Positions 18,001 through 32,581 of a DNA stretch of 64,000 nt are shown here, in pieces (position 1 is the stretch's first letter; each line of letters starts with the position of its first letter). The notes under the pieces are model-generated. The model was not told the DNA's origin, did no database searches, and worked only from the letters and a program-made list of their open reading frames with translations. The translations under genes and the position numbers were made by a program. The DNA is from Ptiloglossa arizonensis (Eukaryota > Arthropoda > Insecta > Hymenoptera > Colletidae), in contig NW_027479735.1 of NCBI RefSeq assembly GCF_051014685.1, positions 1-64,000 of the forward strand, given 5' to 3'.

Positions 18001-18290
18001 TTTACGTTATACGTATACGTTATACGTTATACGTTATAACGTTATACGTTATACGTTTTACTTACGTTATCGTTATACGTTATACGTTTATATCGTTTAG
18101 TATACGTTATACGTTACATGTTTAACGTTATACGTTATACGTTTTATACGTTACATGTTATACGTTCTACGTTATACGTTATACGTTACTTCGTTTATAC
18201 GTTATATACGTTAGTACGTTTATAAGTTATACGTTATTCGTTATACGTTATACGTTATACGTTATACGTTATACGTTATACGTTATAACG
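1..18290 (+). repeat. (CGTTATA)n heptamer satellite, noisy left arm
   Basis: The interval is a continuous array of CGTTATA on the + strand. Units are interrupted every few copies by single-base insertions, deletions and doubled T, A or G (for example GTTTATACG, GTTAGTACG, CGTTATAACG). No non-satellite segment is visible, so every gene-free stretch here holds only this repeat. Recognisable variant units are embedded in order: CGTCATAGG, TTCGTTAGGCG, ACGATATACG, GTAATACATTATACG. The same variants occur inverted and clean to the right of 18,291. Unlike the clean right arm, marker spacing here is not kept modulo 7, which points to random indels rather than inherited variation. I read this arm as a low-accuracy copy; the repeat identity itself is certain. 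Confidence 0.97.
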
Positions 18291-18310
18291 TTAATAACGT
18301 ATAACGTATA
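18270..18310. other. Orientation-switch junction
   Basis: Up to about 18,287 the units read CGTTATA; from about 18,294 they read TAACGTA. The switch occurs within ACGTTAATAACG, with no unique sequence or spacer, so the two arms meet head to head. The heptamer is nearly self-complementary (ACGT plus a 3-nt linker), so the exact breakpoint cannot be placed to better than about one unit. A spacerless junction is expected if a polymerase or helicase turned from one strand to its complement, or if a hairpin was read through. Confidence 0.9.
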
Positions 18311-20120
18311 ACGTATAACGTTAACGTATAACGTATAACGTATACGTATAACTTATAACGTATCAACGTATAACGTATAACGTATAACGTATAACGTATA
18401 ACGTAGACACGTATAACATGTAACGTATAACGTATAACGTAGAACGTATAACATGTAACGTTATAACGTAAACGTATAGACTGTATAACGTATAACGTAT
18501 AACGTATAACGTATAACGTATAACGTATAACGTATAACGTATAACGTATAACGTATAACGTATACGTATAACGTATAACGTATACCTATAACGTATAACG
18601 TATAACGTATCTATAACGTACACGTATACCGTATCACGTATAATTGTATTACGAATAACGTGTAACGTATAACGTATAACGTATACACGTATAACGTATA
18701 ACGTATAACGTATAATGTATAACGTATAACGTATAACGTATAACCTATCGACGTATAACGTATAACGTATAACGTATAACGTATCACGAATAACGTAGAA
18801 CGCATTACGTATATCGTATACCGTATAACGTATAACTATAAGCGTATAACGTATAACGTATAATCGTATAACGTATAACGTATAACATATAACGCATAAC
18901 GTATATCGTATACCGTATATCGTATAACGTATAACGTATAACGTATAACGTATAACGTAAAACGTATAACGTATAACGTATAACGTATAACGTATAACGT
19001 ATAACGCCTAACGAATAACGTGTAACGTATAACCTATGACGTATAACGTATAACGTATACGTATCACGTATATCGTATAACGTATAACGTATAACGTATT
19101 ACGTATAACGTATAACGTATAACGTATTACGTATAACGTATAACGTATAACGTATAACGTATAACGTATAACGTATCACGAATAACGTAAAACGCCATAA
19201 CGTATATCGTATACCGTATAACGTATACTATAACGTATAACGTATAACGTATATCGTATAACATATAACGCATAACGTATAACGAATAACGTATAACGCA
19301 TAACGAATAACGTATAACGTATAACCTATGACGTATAACGTATAACGTATAACGTATAACGTAATCTCGAATAACGTAAAACGTATAACGTATATCGTAT
19401 ACCGTATAACGTATAACATATAACGTATAGCGTATAACGTATAACATATAACGCATAACGTATATCGTTATACCGTTATACGTTAACGTATAACGTATAA
19501 CGTATAACGTATGACGTATAACGTATAACGTATAACGTATAACGTATAACGTACATCACGTATAATCGTATAACGTCTAACGTATACACGTATAACGTAT
19601 AACGTATAACGTATAACGTATAACGTATAAACGTATAACGTATAACGTTACGTATAACGTATAATCGTATAACGTATAACGTATAACGTATAACGTATAC
19701 GTATACGTATAACGTATAACGTATAACGAAAACGTATTACGTATAACGTATAACGTCTAACGTATAACGTATAACATACTAACACATAACGTATATCGTA
19801 TACCGTATAACGTATAACGTATAACGTATAACGTATAACGTATAACGTATAACGCCTAACGAATAACGTATAACGTATAACCTATGACGTATAACGTATA
19901 ACGTATAACGTATTCACGTATATCGTATAACGTATAACGTATAACGTATTACGTATAACGTATAACGTATAACGTATAACGTATAACGTATAACGTATCA
20001 CGAATAACGTAAAACGCATAACGTATATCGTATACCGTATAACGTATAACGTATAACGTATAACGGATAACGTGTAACGCATAACGAATTACGTATAACG
20101 TATAACCTATGGCGTATACG
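18291..20120 (-). repeat. Indel-rich proximal part of the right arm
   Basis: The array is in the right-arm orientation but has the indel load of the left arm, for example GTAGACACG near 18,412, TATACCTATAACG near 18,570, GTTATACCGTTATACG near 19,470 and CATACTAACACATAACG near 19,776. The last obvious indel is near 20,116 (GTATACGGTATAACG). Beyond that the units become regular. The patch directly adjoins the inversion point, as expected where read coverage runs out at a contig end. Underlying markers (TATCACGAATAACG, GCCTAACGAATAACG) are family A. Confidence 0.8.
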
Positions 20121-23100
20121 GTATAACGTATAACGTATAACGTATCACGTATATCGTATAACGTATAACGTATAACGTATTACGTATAACGTATAACGTA
20201 TCACGTATATCGTATAACGTATAACGTATAACGTATTACGTATAACGTATAACGTATAACGTATAACGTATAATGTATAACGTATAACGTATAACGAATA
20301 ACGTAAAACGTATAACGCATAACGTATAACGTATAACGTAAAACGAATAACGTAAAACGTATAACGCATAACGTATATCGTATACCGTATAACGTATAAC
20401 GTATAACGTATAACGTATAACGTATAACGCCTAACGAATAACGTATAACGTATAACCTATGACGTATAACGTATAACGTATAACGTATAACATATAACGC
20501 ATAACGTATATCGTATACCGTATAACGTATAACGTATAACGTATAACGTATAACGTATAACGTATAACGCCTAACGAATAACGTATAACGTATAACTTAT
20601 GACGTATAACGTATAACGTATAACGTATCACGTATATCGTATAACGTATAACGTATAACGTATTACGTATAACGTATAACGTATAACGTATAACTTATAA
20701 CATATAACGCATAACGTATATCGTATACCGTATAACGTATAACGTATAACGTATAACGTATAACGTATAACGTATAACGTATAACGTATAACGTATAACG
20801 TATAACGCATAACGTATAACGTATGACGTATAACGTATAACGTATAACGTATAACGTATAACGTATATCGTATAACATATAACGCATAACGTATATCGTA
20901 TACCGTATAACGTATAACGTATAACGTATAACGTATAACGTATAACGCCTAACGAATAACGTATAACGTATAACCTATGACGTATAACGTATAACGTATA
21001 ACGTATAACGTATATCGTATAACGTATAACGTATAACGTATTACGTATATCGTATACCGTATAACGTATAACGTATAACGTATAACGTATAAGGTATAAC
21101 GTATAACGTATAACGTACAATGTATAACGTATAACGTATAACGTAAAACGTATAACGCATAACGTATAACGTATAACGTATAACGTATAACGTATAACGT
21201 ATAACGCATAACGCCTAACGAATAACGTGTAACGTATGACCTATGACGTATAACGTATAACGTATAACGTATCACGTATATCGTATAACGTATAACGTAT
21301 AACGTATAACGTCTAACGTATAACGTATAACGTATAACGTATAACGTATATCGTATAACGTATAACGTATAACGTATAACGTATAACGTATAACGTATAA
21401 CGTATAACGTATAACGTATAACGTATAACGTATAACGTAGAACGTATAACATGTAATGTATAACGTATAACGTATAACGTATAACGTATAACGCCTAACG
21501 AATAACGTATAACGTATAACTTATGACGTATAACGTATAACGTATAACGTATCACGTATATCGTATAACGTATAACGTATAACGTATTACGTATAACGTA
21601 TAACGTATAACGTATAACTTATAACATATAACGCATAACGTATATCGTATACCGTATAACGTATAACGTATAACGTATAACGTATAACGTATAACGTATA
21701 ACGCCTAACGAATGACGTATAACGTATAACCTATGACGTATAACGTATAACGTATAACGTATCACGTATATCGTATAACGTATAACGTATAACGTATTAC
21801 ATATAACGTATAACGTATAACGTAGAACGTATAACGTATAACGTATAACGTATCACGAATAACGTAAAACGCATAACGTATATCGTATACCGTATAACGT
21901 ATAACGTATAACGTATAACGTATAACGTAAAACGCATAACGCATATCGTACACCGTATAACGTATAGCGTATAACGTATACCGTATCACGTATAATGTAT
22001 TACGAATAACGTGTAACGTATAACGTGTAACGTATAACGTGTAACGTAAAACGTATAACGTAGAACGTATAACGTATTTATAACGTATATCGTAATACGT
22101 ATAACGTATAACGTATAACGTATAACGTATAACGTATAACGTATACCGTATAACGTATAACGTATAACGTATAACGTATAAGGTATAACGTATAACGTAT
22201 AACGTACAATGTATAACGTATAACGTATAACGTATAACGTATAACGTATAACGCATAACGTATAACGTATGACGTATAACGTATAACGTATAACGTATAA
22301 CGTATAACGTATAATGTATAACGTATAACGTATAACGTATAACGTATAACGTATAACGTATACCGTATAACGTATAACGTATAACGTATAACGTATAAGG
22401 TATAACGTATAACGTATAACGTACAATGTATAACGTATAACGTATAACGTATAACGTATAACGTATAACGCATAACGTATAACGTATGACGTATAACGTA
22501 TAACGTATAACGTATAACGTATAACGTATAATGTATAACGTATAACGTATAACGTATAACGTATAACGTATAACGTATAACGTATAACGTATAACGTATA
22601 ACGTATAACGTATAAGGTATAACGTATAACGTATAACGTATAACGTATAACGTATAACGTATAACGTATAACGTATAACGTATAACGTATAACGCATAAC
22701 GTATAACGTATGACGTATAACGTATAACGTATAACGTATAACGTATAACGTATATCGTATAACATATAACGCATAACGTATATCGTATACCGTATAACGT
22801 ATAACGTATAACGTATAACGTATAACGTATAACGCCTAACGAATAACGTATAACGTATAACCTATGACGTATAACGTATAACGTATAACGTATAACGTAT
22901 ATCGTATAACGTATAACGTGTAACGTATGACCTATGACGTATAACGTATAACGTATAACGTATAACGTATAACGTATAAGGTATAACGTATAACGTATAA
23001 CGTACAATGTATAACGTATAACGTATAACGTAAAACGTATAACGCATAACGTATAACGTATAACGTATAACGTATAACGTATAACGTATAACGCATAACG

Positions 23101-24516
23101 CCTAACGAATAACGTGTAACGTATGACCTATGACGTATAACGTATAACGTATAACGTATCACGTATATCGTATAACGTATAACGTATAACGTATAACGTC
23201 TAACGTATAACGTATAACGTATAACGTATAACGTATATCGTATAACGTATAACGTATAACGTATAACGTATAACGTATAACGTATAACGTATAACGTATA
23301 ACGTATAACGTATAACGTATAACGTAGAACGTATAACATGTAATGTATAACGTATAACGTATAACGTATAACGTATAACGTATAACGTATAACGTACAAC
23401 GTATACCGTATCACGTATAATGTATTACGAATAACGTATAACGTATAACGTATAACGTATAACGTATAACGTACAACGTATACCGTATCACGTATAATGC
23501 ATAACGTATATCGTATACCGTATAACGTATAACGTATAACGTATAACGTATAACGTATAACGTATAACGCCTAACGAATAACGTATAACGTATAACCTAT
23601 GACGTATAACGTATAACGTATAACGTATAACGTATATCGTATAACGTATAACGTATAACGTATTACGTATAACGTATAACGTATAACGTATTACGTATAA
23701 CGTATAACGTATCACGAATAACGTAAAACGAATAACGTATATCGTATACCGTATATCGTATAACGTATAACGTATAACGTATAACGTATAACGTATAACG
23801 TATAACGTATAACGTATAACGTATAACGTATAACGTATAACGTATAACGTATAACGTATAACGTATAACGTATAACGTATAACGTATAACGTATAACGTA
23901 TAACGTATAACGTATAACGTATAACGTATAACGTATAACGTATAACTTATAACGTACAACGTATAACGTATAACGTATAACGTATAACGTATAACGTAGA
24001 ACGTTTAACATATAACGTATAACGTATAACGTAGAACGTATAACATGTAACGCATAACGTATAACGTATAACGTATAACGTATAACGTATAACGTATAAC
24101 GTATAACGTATAACGTATAACGTATACCGTATAACGTATAACGTATTACGTATAACGTATAACGTATAACGTATAACGTATATCGTATAACATATAACGC
24201 ATAACGTATATCGTATACCGCATAACGTATAACGTATAACGTATAACGTATAATGTATAACGTATAACGTATAACGTATAACGTATAACGTATAACGTAT
24301 ATCGTATAACATATAACGCATAACGTATATCGTATACCGTATAACGTATAACGTATAACGTATAACGTATAACGTATAATGTATAACGTATAACGTATTA
24401 CGTATAACGTATAACGTATAACGTATAACGTATAACGTATAACGTATAACGTATAACGTATAACGTATAACGTATAACGTATGACGTACAACGTATACCG
24501 TATCACGTATAATGTA

Positions 24517-27500
24517 TTACGAATAACGTATAACATATAACGTATAACGTATAACGTATAACTTATAACGTACAACGTATAACGTATAACGTATAACGTA
24601 TAACGTATAACGTAGAACGTATAACATATAACGTATAACGTATAACGTAGAACGTATAACATGTAACGCATAACGTATAACGTATAACGTATAACGTATA
24701 ACGTATAACGTATAACGTATAACGTATAACGTATAACGTATACCGTATAACGTATAACGTATTACGTATAACGTATAACGTATAACGTATAACGTATATC
24801 GTATAACGTATAACGTATAACGTATCACGAATAACGTAAAACGCATAACGTATATCGTATACCGTATAACGTATAACGTATAACGTATAACGTATAACGT
24901 GTAACGCATAACGAATAACGTATAACGTATAACCTATGGCGTATAACGTATAACGTATAACGTATCACGTATATCGTATAACGTATAACGTATAACGTAT
25001 TACGTATAACGTATAACGTATCACGTATATCGTATAACGTATAACGTATAACGTATTACGTATAACGTATAACGTATAACGTATAACGTATAATGTATAA
25101 CGTATAACGTATAACGAATAACGTAAAACGTATAACGCATAACGTATAACGTATAACGTAAAACGAATAACGTAAAACGTATAACGCATAACGTATATCG
25201 TATACCGTATAACGTATAACGTATAACGTATAACGTATAACGTATAACGCCTAACGAATAACGTATAACGTATAACCTATGACGTATAACGTATAACGTA
25301 TAACGTATAACATATAACGCATAACGTATATCGTATACCGTATAACGTATAACGTATAACGTATAACGTATAACGTATAACGTATAACGCCTAACGAATA
25401 ACGTATAACGTATAACTTATGACGTATAACGTATAACGTATAACGTATCACGTATATCGTATAACGTATAACGTATAACGTATTACGTATAACGTATAAC
25501 GTATAACGTATAACTTATAACATATAACGCATAACGTATATCGTATACCGTATAACGTATAACGTATAACGTATAACGTATAACGTATAACGTATAACGC
25601 CTAACGAATGACGTATAACGTATAACCTATGACGTATAACGTATAACGTATAACGTATCACGTATATCGTATAACGTATAACGTATAACGTATTACATAT
25701 AACGTATAACGTATAACGTATAACGTATAACGTATAACGTATAACGTATCACGAATAACGTAAAACGCATAACGTATATCGTATACCGTATAACGTATAA
25801 CGTATAACGTATAACGTATAACGTAAAACGCATAACGTATATCGTACACCGTATAACGTATAGCGTATAACGTATACCGTATCACGTATAATGTATTACG
25901 AATAACGTGTAACGTATAACGTGTAACGTATAACGTGTAACGTAAAACGTATAACGTAGAACGTATAACGTATTTATAACGTATATCGTAATACGTATAA
26001 CGTATAACGTATAACGTATAACGTATAACGCCTAACGAATAACGTATAACGTATAACCTATGACGTATAACGTATAACGTATAACGTATAACGTATAACG
26101 TATAACGTATAACGTATAACGTATAGCGTATAACGTATAACGTATAACGTATAACGTTTAACGTATAACGTATAACGTATAACGTATATCGTATAACGTA
26201 TAACGTATAACGTATTACGTATATCGTATACCGTATAACGTATAACGTATAACGTTTAACGTATAACGTATAACGTATAACGTATAACGTATAAAGTATA
26301 AGGTATAACGTATAACGTCTAACGTATAACGTATAACGTATAACGTATAACGTATAACGTATAACGTATAACGTATAACGTATAACGTATAACGTATAAC
26401 GTATAACGTATAACGTATAACGTATAACGTATAACGTATAACGTATAACGTATAACGTTTAACGTATAACGTATAACGTATAACGTATAACGTATAACGT
26501 ATAACGTATAACGTAAAACGTATAACGCATAACGTATAACGTATAACGTATAACGTATAACGTATAACGTATAACGTATAATGTATCACGAATAACGTAA
26601 AACGCATAACGTATATCGTACACCGTATAACGTATAGCGTATAACGTATACCGTATCACGTATAATGTATTACGAATAACGTGTAACGTATAACGTGTAA
26701 CGTATAACGTGTAACGTAAAACGTATAACGTAGAACGTATAACGTATTTATAACGTATAACGTATAACGTATAACGTATAACGTATAACGTATAACGTAT
26801 AACGTATAACTTATAACGTACAACGTATAACGTATAACGTATAACGTATAACGTATAACGTAGAACGTATAACATATAACGTATAACGTATAACGTAGAA
26901 CGTATAACATGTAACGCATAACGTATAACGTATAACGTATAACGTATAACGTATAACGTATAACGTATAACGTATAACGTATAACGTATACCGTATAACG
27001 TATAACGTATTACGTATAACGTATAACGTATAACGTATAACGTATATCGTATAACATATAACGCATAACGTATATCGTATACCGCATAACGTATAACGTA
27101 TAACGTATAACGTATAATGTATAACGTATAACGTATAACGTATAACGTATAACGTATAACGTATATCGTATAACATATAACGCATAACGTATATCGTATA
27201 CCGTATAACGTATAACGTATAACGTATAACGTATAATGTATAACGTATAACGTATTACGTATAACGTATAACGTATAACGTATAACGTATAACGTATAAC
27301 GTATAACGTATAACGTATAACGTATAACGTATGACGTACAACGTATACCGTATCACGTATAATGTATTACGAATAACGTATAACATATAACGTATAACGT
27401 ATAACGTATAACTTATAACGTACAACGTATAACGTATAACGTATAACGTATAACGTATAACGTAGAACGTATAACATATAACGTATAACGTATAACGTAG

Positions 27501-28039
27501 AACGTATAACATGTAACGCATAACGTATAACGTATAACGTATAACGTATAACGTATAACGTATAACGTATAACGTATAACGTATAACGTATACCGTATAA
27601 CGTATAACGTATTACGTATAACGTATAACGTATAACGTATAACGTATATCGTATAACGTATAACGTATAACGTATCACGAATAACGTAAAACGCATAACG
27701 TATATCGTATACCGTATAACGTATAACGTATAACGTATAACGTATAACGTGTAACGCATAACGAATAACGTATAACGTATAACCTATGGCGTATAACGTA
27801 TAACGTATAACGTATCACGTATATCGTATAACGTATAACGTATAACGTATTACGTATAACGTATAACGTATCACGTATATCGTATAACGTATAACGTATA
27901 ACGTATTACGTATAACGTATAACGTATAACGTATAACGTATAATGTATAACGTATAACGTATAACGAATAACGTAAAACGTATAACGCATAACGTATAAC
28001 GTATAACGTAAAACGAATAACGTAAAACGTATAACGCAT
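24517..28039 (-). repeat. Tandem duplication pair, 2,850-2,864 bp offset
   Basis: The segment 24,517-25,189 is repeated at 27,367-28,039 with the same variant order (offset 2,850 bp). The neighbouring segment 23,947-24,321 recurs at 26,811-27,185 (offset 2,864 bp) with one visible difference, CGTTTAACATA near 24,002 versus CGTATAACATA. Both offsets equal a multiple of 7 plus 8, matching the two ATTTATA elements crossed. The 14-bp (two-unit) difference between the offsets shows that copies gained or lost whole heptamers after duplication. Confidence 0.85.
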
Positions 28040-31000
28040 AACGTATATCGTATACCGTATAACGTATAACGTATAACGTATAACGTATAACGTATAACGC
28101 CTAACGAATAACGTATAACGTATAACCTATGACGTATAACGTATAACATATAACGTATAACATATAACGCATAACGTATATCGTATACCGTATAACGTAT
28201 AACGTATAACGTATAACGTATAACGTATAACGTATAACGCCTAACGAATAACGTATAACGTATAACTTATGACGTATAACGTATAACGTATAACGTATCA
28301 CGTATATCGTATAACGTATAACGTATAACGTATTACGTATAACGTATAACGTATAACGTATAACTTATAACATATAACGCATAACGTATATCGTATACCG
28401 TATAACGTATAACGTATAACGTATAACGTATAACGTATAACGTATAACGCCTAACGAATGACGTATAACGTATAACCTATGACGTATAACGTATAACGTA
28501 TAACGTATCACGTATATCGTATAACGTATAACGTATAACGTATAACGCCTAACGAATGACGTATAACGTATAACCTATGACGTATAACGTATAACGTATA
28601 ACGTATAACGTAAAACGCATAACGTATATCGTACACCGTATAACGTATAGCGTATAACGTATACCGTATCACGTATAATGTATTACGAATAACGTGTAAC
28701 GTATAACGTGTAACGTATAACGTGTAACGTAAAACGTATAACGTAGAACGTATAACGTATTTATAACGTATATCGTAATACGTATAACGTATAACGTATA
28801 ACGTATAACGTATAACGCCTAACGAATAACGTATAACGTATAACCTATGACGTATAACGTATAACGTATAACGTATAACGTATAACGTATAACGTATAAC
28901 GTATAACGTATAGCGTATAACGTATAACGTATAACGTATAACGTTTAACGTATAACGTATAACGTATAACGTATATCGTATAACGTATAACGTATAACGT
29001 ATTACGTATATCGTATACCGTATAACGTATAACGTATAACGTTTAACGTATAACGTATAACGTATAACGTATAACGTATAAAGTATAAGGTATAACGTAT
29101 AACGTCTAACGTATAACGTATAACGTATAACGTATAACGTATAACGTATAACGTATAACGTATAACGTATAACGTATAACGTATAACGTATAACGTATAA
29201 CGTATAACGTATAACGTATAACGTATAACGTATAACGTATAACGTTTAACGTATAACGTATAACGTATAACGTATAACGTATAACGTATAACGTATAACG
29301 TAAAACGTATAACGCATAACGTATAACGTATAACGTATAACGTATAACGTATAACGTATAACGTATAATGTATCACGAATAACGTAAAACGCATAACGTA
29401 TATCGTACACCGTATAACGTATAGCGTATAACGTATACCGTATCACGTATAATGTATTACGAATAACGTGTAACGTATAACGTGTAACGTATAACGTGTA
29501 ACGTAAAACGTATAACGTAGAACGTATAACGTATTTATAACGTATATCGTAAAACGTATAACGTATAACGTATAACGTATAACGTATAACGTATAACATA
29601 TAACGTATAACGTATAACGTATAACGTATAACGTATAAAGTATAACGTATAACGTATAACGTATAACCTATAACGTATAACGTATAACCTATAACGTATA
29701 ACGTATAACGTATAACGTTTAACGTATAACGTATAACGTATAACGTATAACGTATAAAGTATAACGTATAACGTATAACGTATAACGTATACCGTATAAC
29801 GTATAACGTATAACGTATAACGTATAAGGTATAACGTATAACGTATAACGTACAATGTATAACGTATAACGTATAACGTATAACGTATAACGTATAAAGC
29901 ATAACGTATAACGTATGACGTATAACGTATAACGTATAACGTATAACGTATAACGTATAATGTATAACGTATAACGTATAACGTATAACGTATAACGTAT
30001 AACGTATAACGTATAACGTATAACGTATAACGTATAACGTATAAGGTATAACGTATAACGTATAACGTATAACGTATAACGTATAACGTATAACGTATAA
30101 CGTATAACGTATAACGTATAACGCATAACGTATAACGTATGACGTATAACGTATAACGTATAACGTATAACGTATAACGTATATCGTATATCATATAACG
30201 CATAACGTATATCGTATACCGCATAACGTATAACGTATAACGTATAACGTATAACGTATAACGCCTAACGAATAACGTATAACGTATAACCTATGACGTA
30301 TAACGTATAACGTATAACGTATAACGTATATCGTATAACGTATAACGTATAACGTATTACGTATATCGTATACCGTATAACGTATAACGTATAACGTATA
30401 ACGTATAAGGTATAACGTATAACGTATAACGTACAATGTATAACGTATAACGTATAACGTAAAACGTATAACGCATAACGTATAACGTATAACGTATAAC
30501 GTATAACGTATAACGTATAACGTATAACGCATAACGCCTAACGAATAACGTGTAACGTATGACCTATGACGTATAACGTATAACGTATAACGTATCACGT
30601 ATATCGTATAACGTATAACGTATAACGTATAACGTCTAACGTATAACGTATAACGTATAACGTATAACGTATATCGTATAACGTATAACGTATAACGTAT
30701 AACGTATAACGTATAACGTATAACGTATAACGTATAACGTATAACGTATAACGTATAACGTAGAACGTATAACATGTAATGTATAACGTATAACGTATAA
30801 CGTATAACGTATAACGCCTAACGAATAACGTATAACGTATAACTTATGACGTATAACGTATAACGTATAACGTATCACGTATATCGTATAACGTATAACG
30901 TATAACGTATTACGTATAACGTATAACGTATAACGTATAACTTATAACATATAACGCATAACGTATATCGTATACCGTATAACGTATAACGTATAACGTA

Positions 31001-31943
31001 TAACGTATAACGTATAACGTATAACGTATAACGCCTAACGAATGACGTATAACGTATAACCTATGACGTATAACGTATAACGTATAACGTATCACGTATA
31101 TCGTATAACGTATAACGTATAACGTATAACGTATCACGAATAACGTAAAACGCATAACGTATATCGTATACCGTATAACGTATAGCGTATAACGTATACC
31201 GTATCACGTATAATGTATTACGAATAACGTGTAACGTATAACGTGTAACGTATAACGTGTAACGTAAAACGTATAACGTAGAACGTATAACGTATTTATA
31301 ACGTATATCGTAATACGTATAACGTATAACGTATAACGTATAACGTATAACGCCTAACGAATAACGTATAACGTATAACCTATGACGTATAACGTATAAC
31401 GTATAACGTATAACGTATAACGTATAACGTATAACGTATAACGTATAACGTATAACGTATAGCGTATAACGTATAACGTATAACGTATAACGTTTAACGT
31501 ATAACGTATAACGTATAACGTATATCGTATAACGTATAACGTATAACGTATTACGTATATCGTATACCGTATAACGTATAACGTATAACGTTTAACGTAT
31601 AACGTATAACGTATAACGTATAACGTATAAAGTATAAGGTATAACGTATAACGTCTAACGTATAACGTATAACGTATAACGTATAACGTATAACGTATAA
31701 CGTATAACGTATAACGTATAACGTATAACGTATAACGTATAACGTATAACGTATAACGTATAACGTATAACGTATAACGTATAACGTATAACGTTTAACG
31801 TATAACGTATAACGTATAACGTATAACGTATAACGTATAACGTATAACGTAAAACGTATAACGCATAACGTATAACGTATAACGTATAACGTATAACGTA
31901 TAACGTATAACGTATAATGTATCACGAATAACGTAAAACGCAT
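26215..31943 (-). repeat. Three near-identical copies of a family A segment
   Basis: Segments at 26,215-26,607, 29,002-29,394 and 31,551-31,943 share the same run of variants: GTTTAACG, TAAAGTATAAGG, GTCTAACG, a long perfect stretch, a second GTTTAACG, and a terminal TGTATCACGAATAACG. Offsets are 2,787 and 2,549 bp, each equal to 7n+8, so each again spans two ATTTATA elements. The similarity implies recent duplication or gene conversion. Redundant joining of reads by an assembler would look the same. Confidence 0.85.
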
Positions 31944-32581
31944 AACGTATATCGTACACCGTATAACGTATAGCGTATAACGTATACCGTATCACGTATA
32001 ATGTATTACGAATAACGTGTAACGTATAACGTGTAACGTATAACGTGTAACGTAAAACGTATAACGTAGAACGTATAACGTATTTATAACGTATATCGTA
32101 AAACGTATAACGTATAACGTATAACGTATAACGTATAACGTATAACATATAACGTATAACGTATAACGTATAACGTATAACGTATAAAGTATAACGTATA
32201 ACGTATAACGTATAACCTATAACGTATAACGTATAACCTATAACGTATAACGTATAACGTATAACGTTTAACGTATAACGTATAACGTATAACGTATAAC
32301 GTATAAAGTATAACGTATAACGTATAACGTACAACGTATACCGTATAACGTATAACGTATAACGTATAACGTATAAGGTATAACGTATAACGTATAACGT
32401 ACAATGTATAACGTATAACGTATAACGTATAACGTATAACGTATAACGCATAACGTATAACGTATGACGTATAACGTATAACGTATAACGTATAACGTAT
32501 AACGTATAATGTATTACGTATAACGTATAACGTATAACGTATAACGTATAACGTATAACGTATAACGTATAACGTATAACG

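Larger units (their letters stand above)
22076..32088 (-). repeat. Seven ATTTATA register-shift elements in family A
   Basis: A non-heptameric element (ACGTATTTATAACG, adding 4 bp to the register) starts at 22,076, 25,972, 26,746, 28,759, 29,533, 31,294 and 32,082. Each lies downstream of GTAGAACG in the same marker block. Spacings are 3,896, 774, 2,013, 774, 1,761 and 788 bp, all of the form 7n+4. What follows differs: TATCGTAATACG after copies 1, 2, 4 and 6, plain TATAACG after copy 3, and TATCGTAAAACG after copies 5 and 7. These three states make the element a useful barcode for ordering the array. Confidence 0.9.
20121..32581 (-). repeat. Higher-order repeat family A
   Basis: This is a clean TATAACG array whose variant units recur in fixed order. 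Diagnostic combinations are GCCTAACGAATAACG followed by CCTATGACG; CATATAACGCATAACG followed by TATATCGTATACCG; and a block with three GTGTAACG units, GTAGAACG and ATTTATA. Copies at 20,145, 24,965 and 27,815 read the same over about 225 bp, at offsets of 4,820 and 2,850 bp. A segment at 21,313 recurs at 30,636 (offset 9,323 bp). Each offset is a multiple of 7 plus 4 for every ATTTATA element crossed (1, 2 and 5 elements respectively). The family looks like a mosaic of 0.8-2.9 kb duplications rather than one uniform HOR unit. Confidence 0.85.

Noticed and set aside
1..18290. Plus-strand open frames of 60-207 codons in the left arm
   Set aside because: They are the mirror-image consequence of the same repeat in opposite orientation, broken more often because of indels.
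19464..19500. Short local return to CGTTATA orientation (GTTATACCGTTATACG) as a second inversion
   Set aside because: It is explained by extra T insertions in TATATCG/TATACCG units within the indel-rich zone; the surrounding markers keep the right-arm order.
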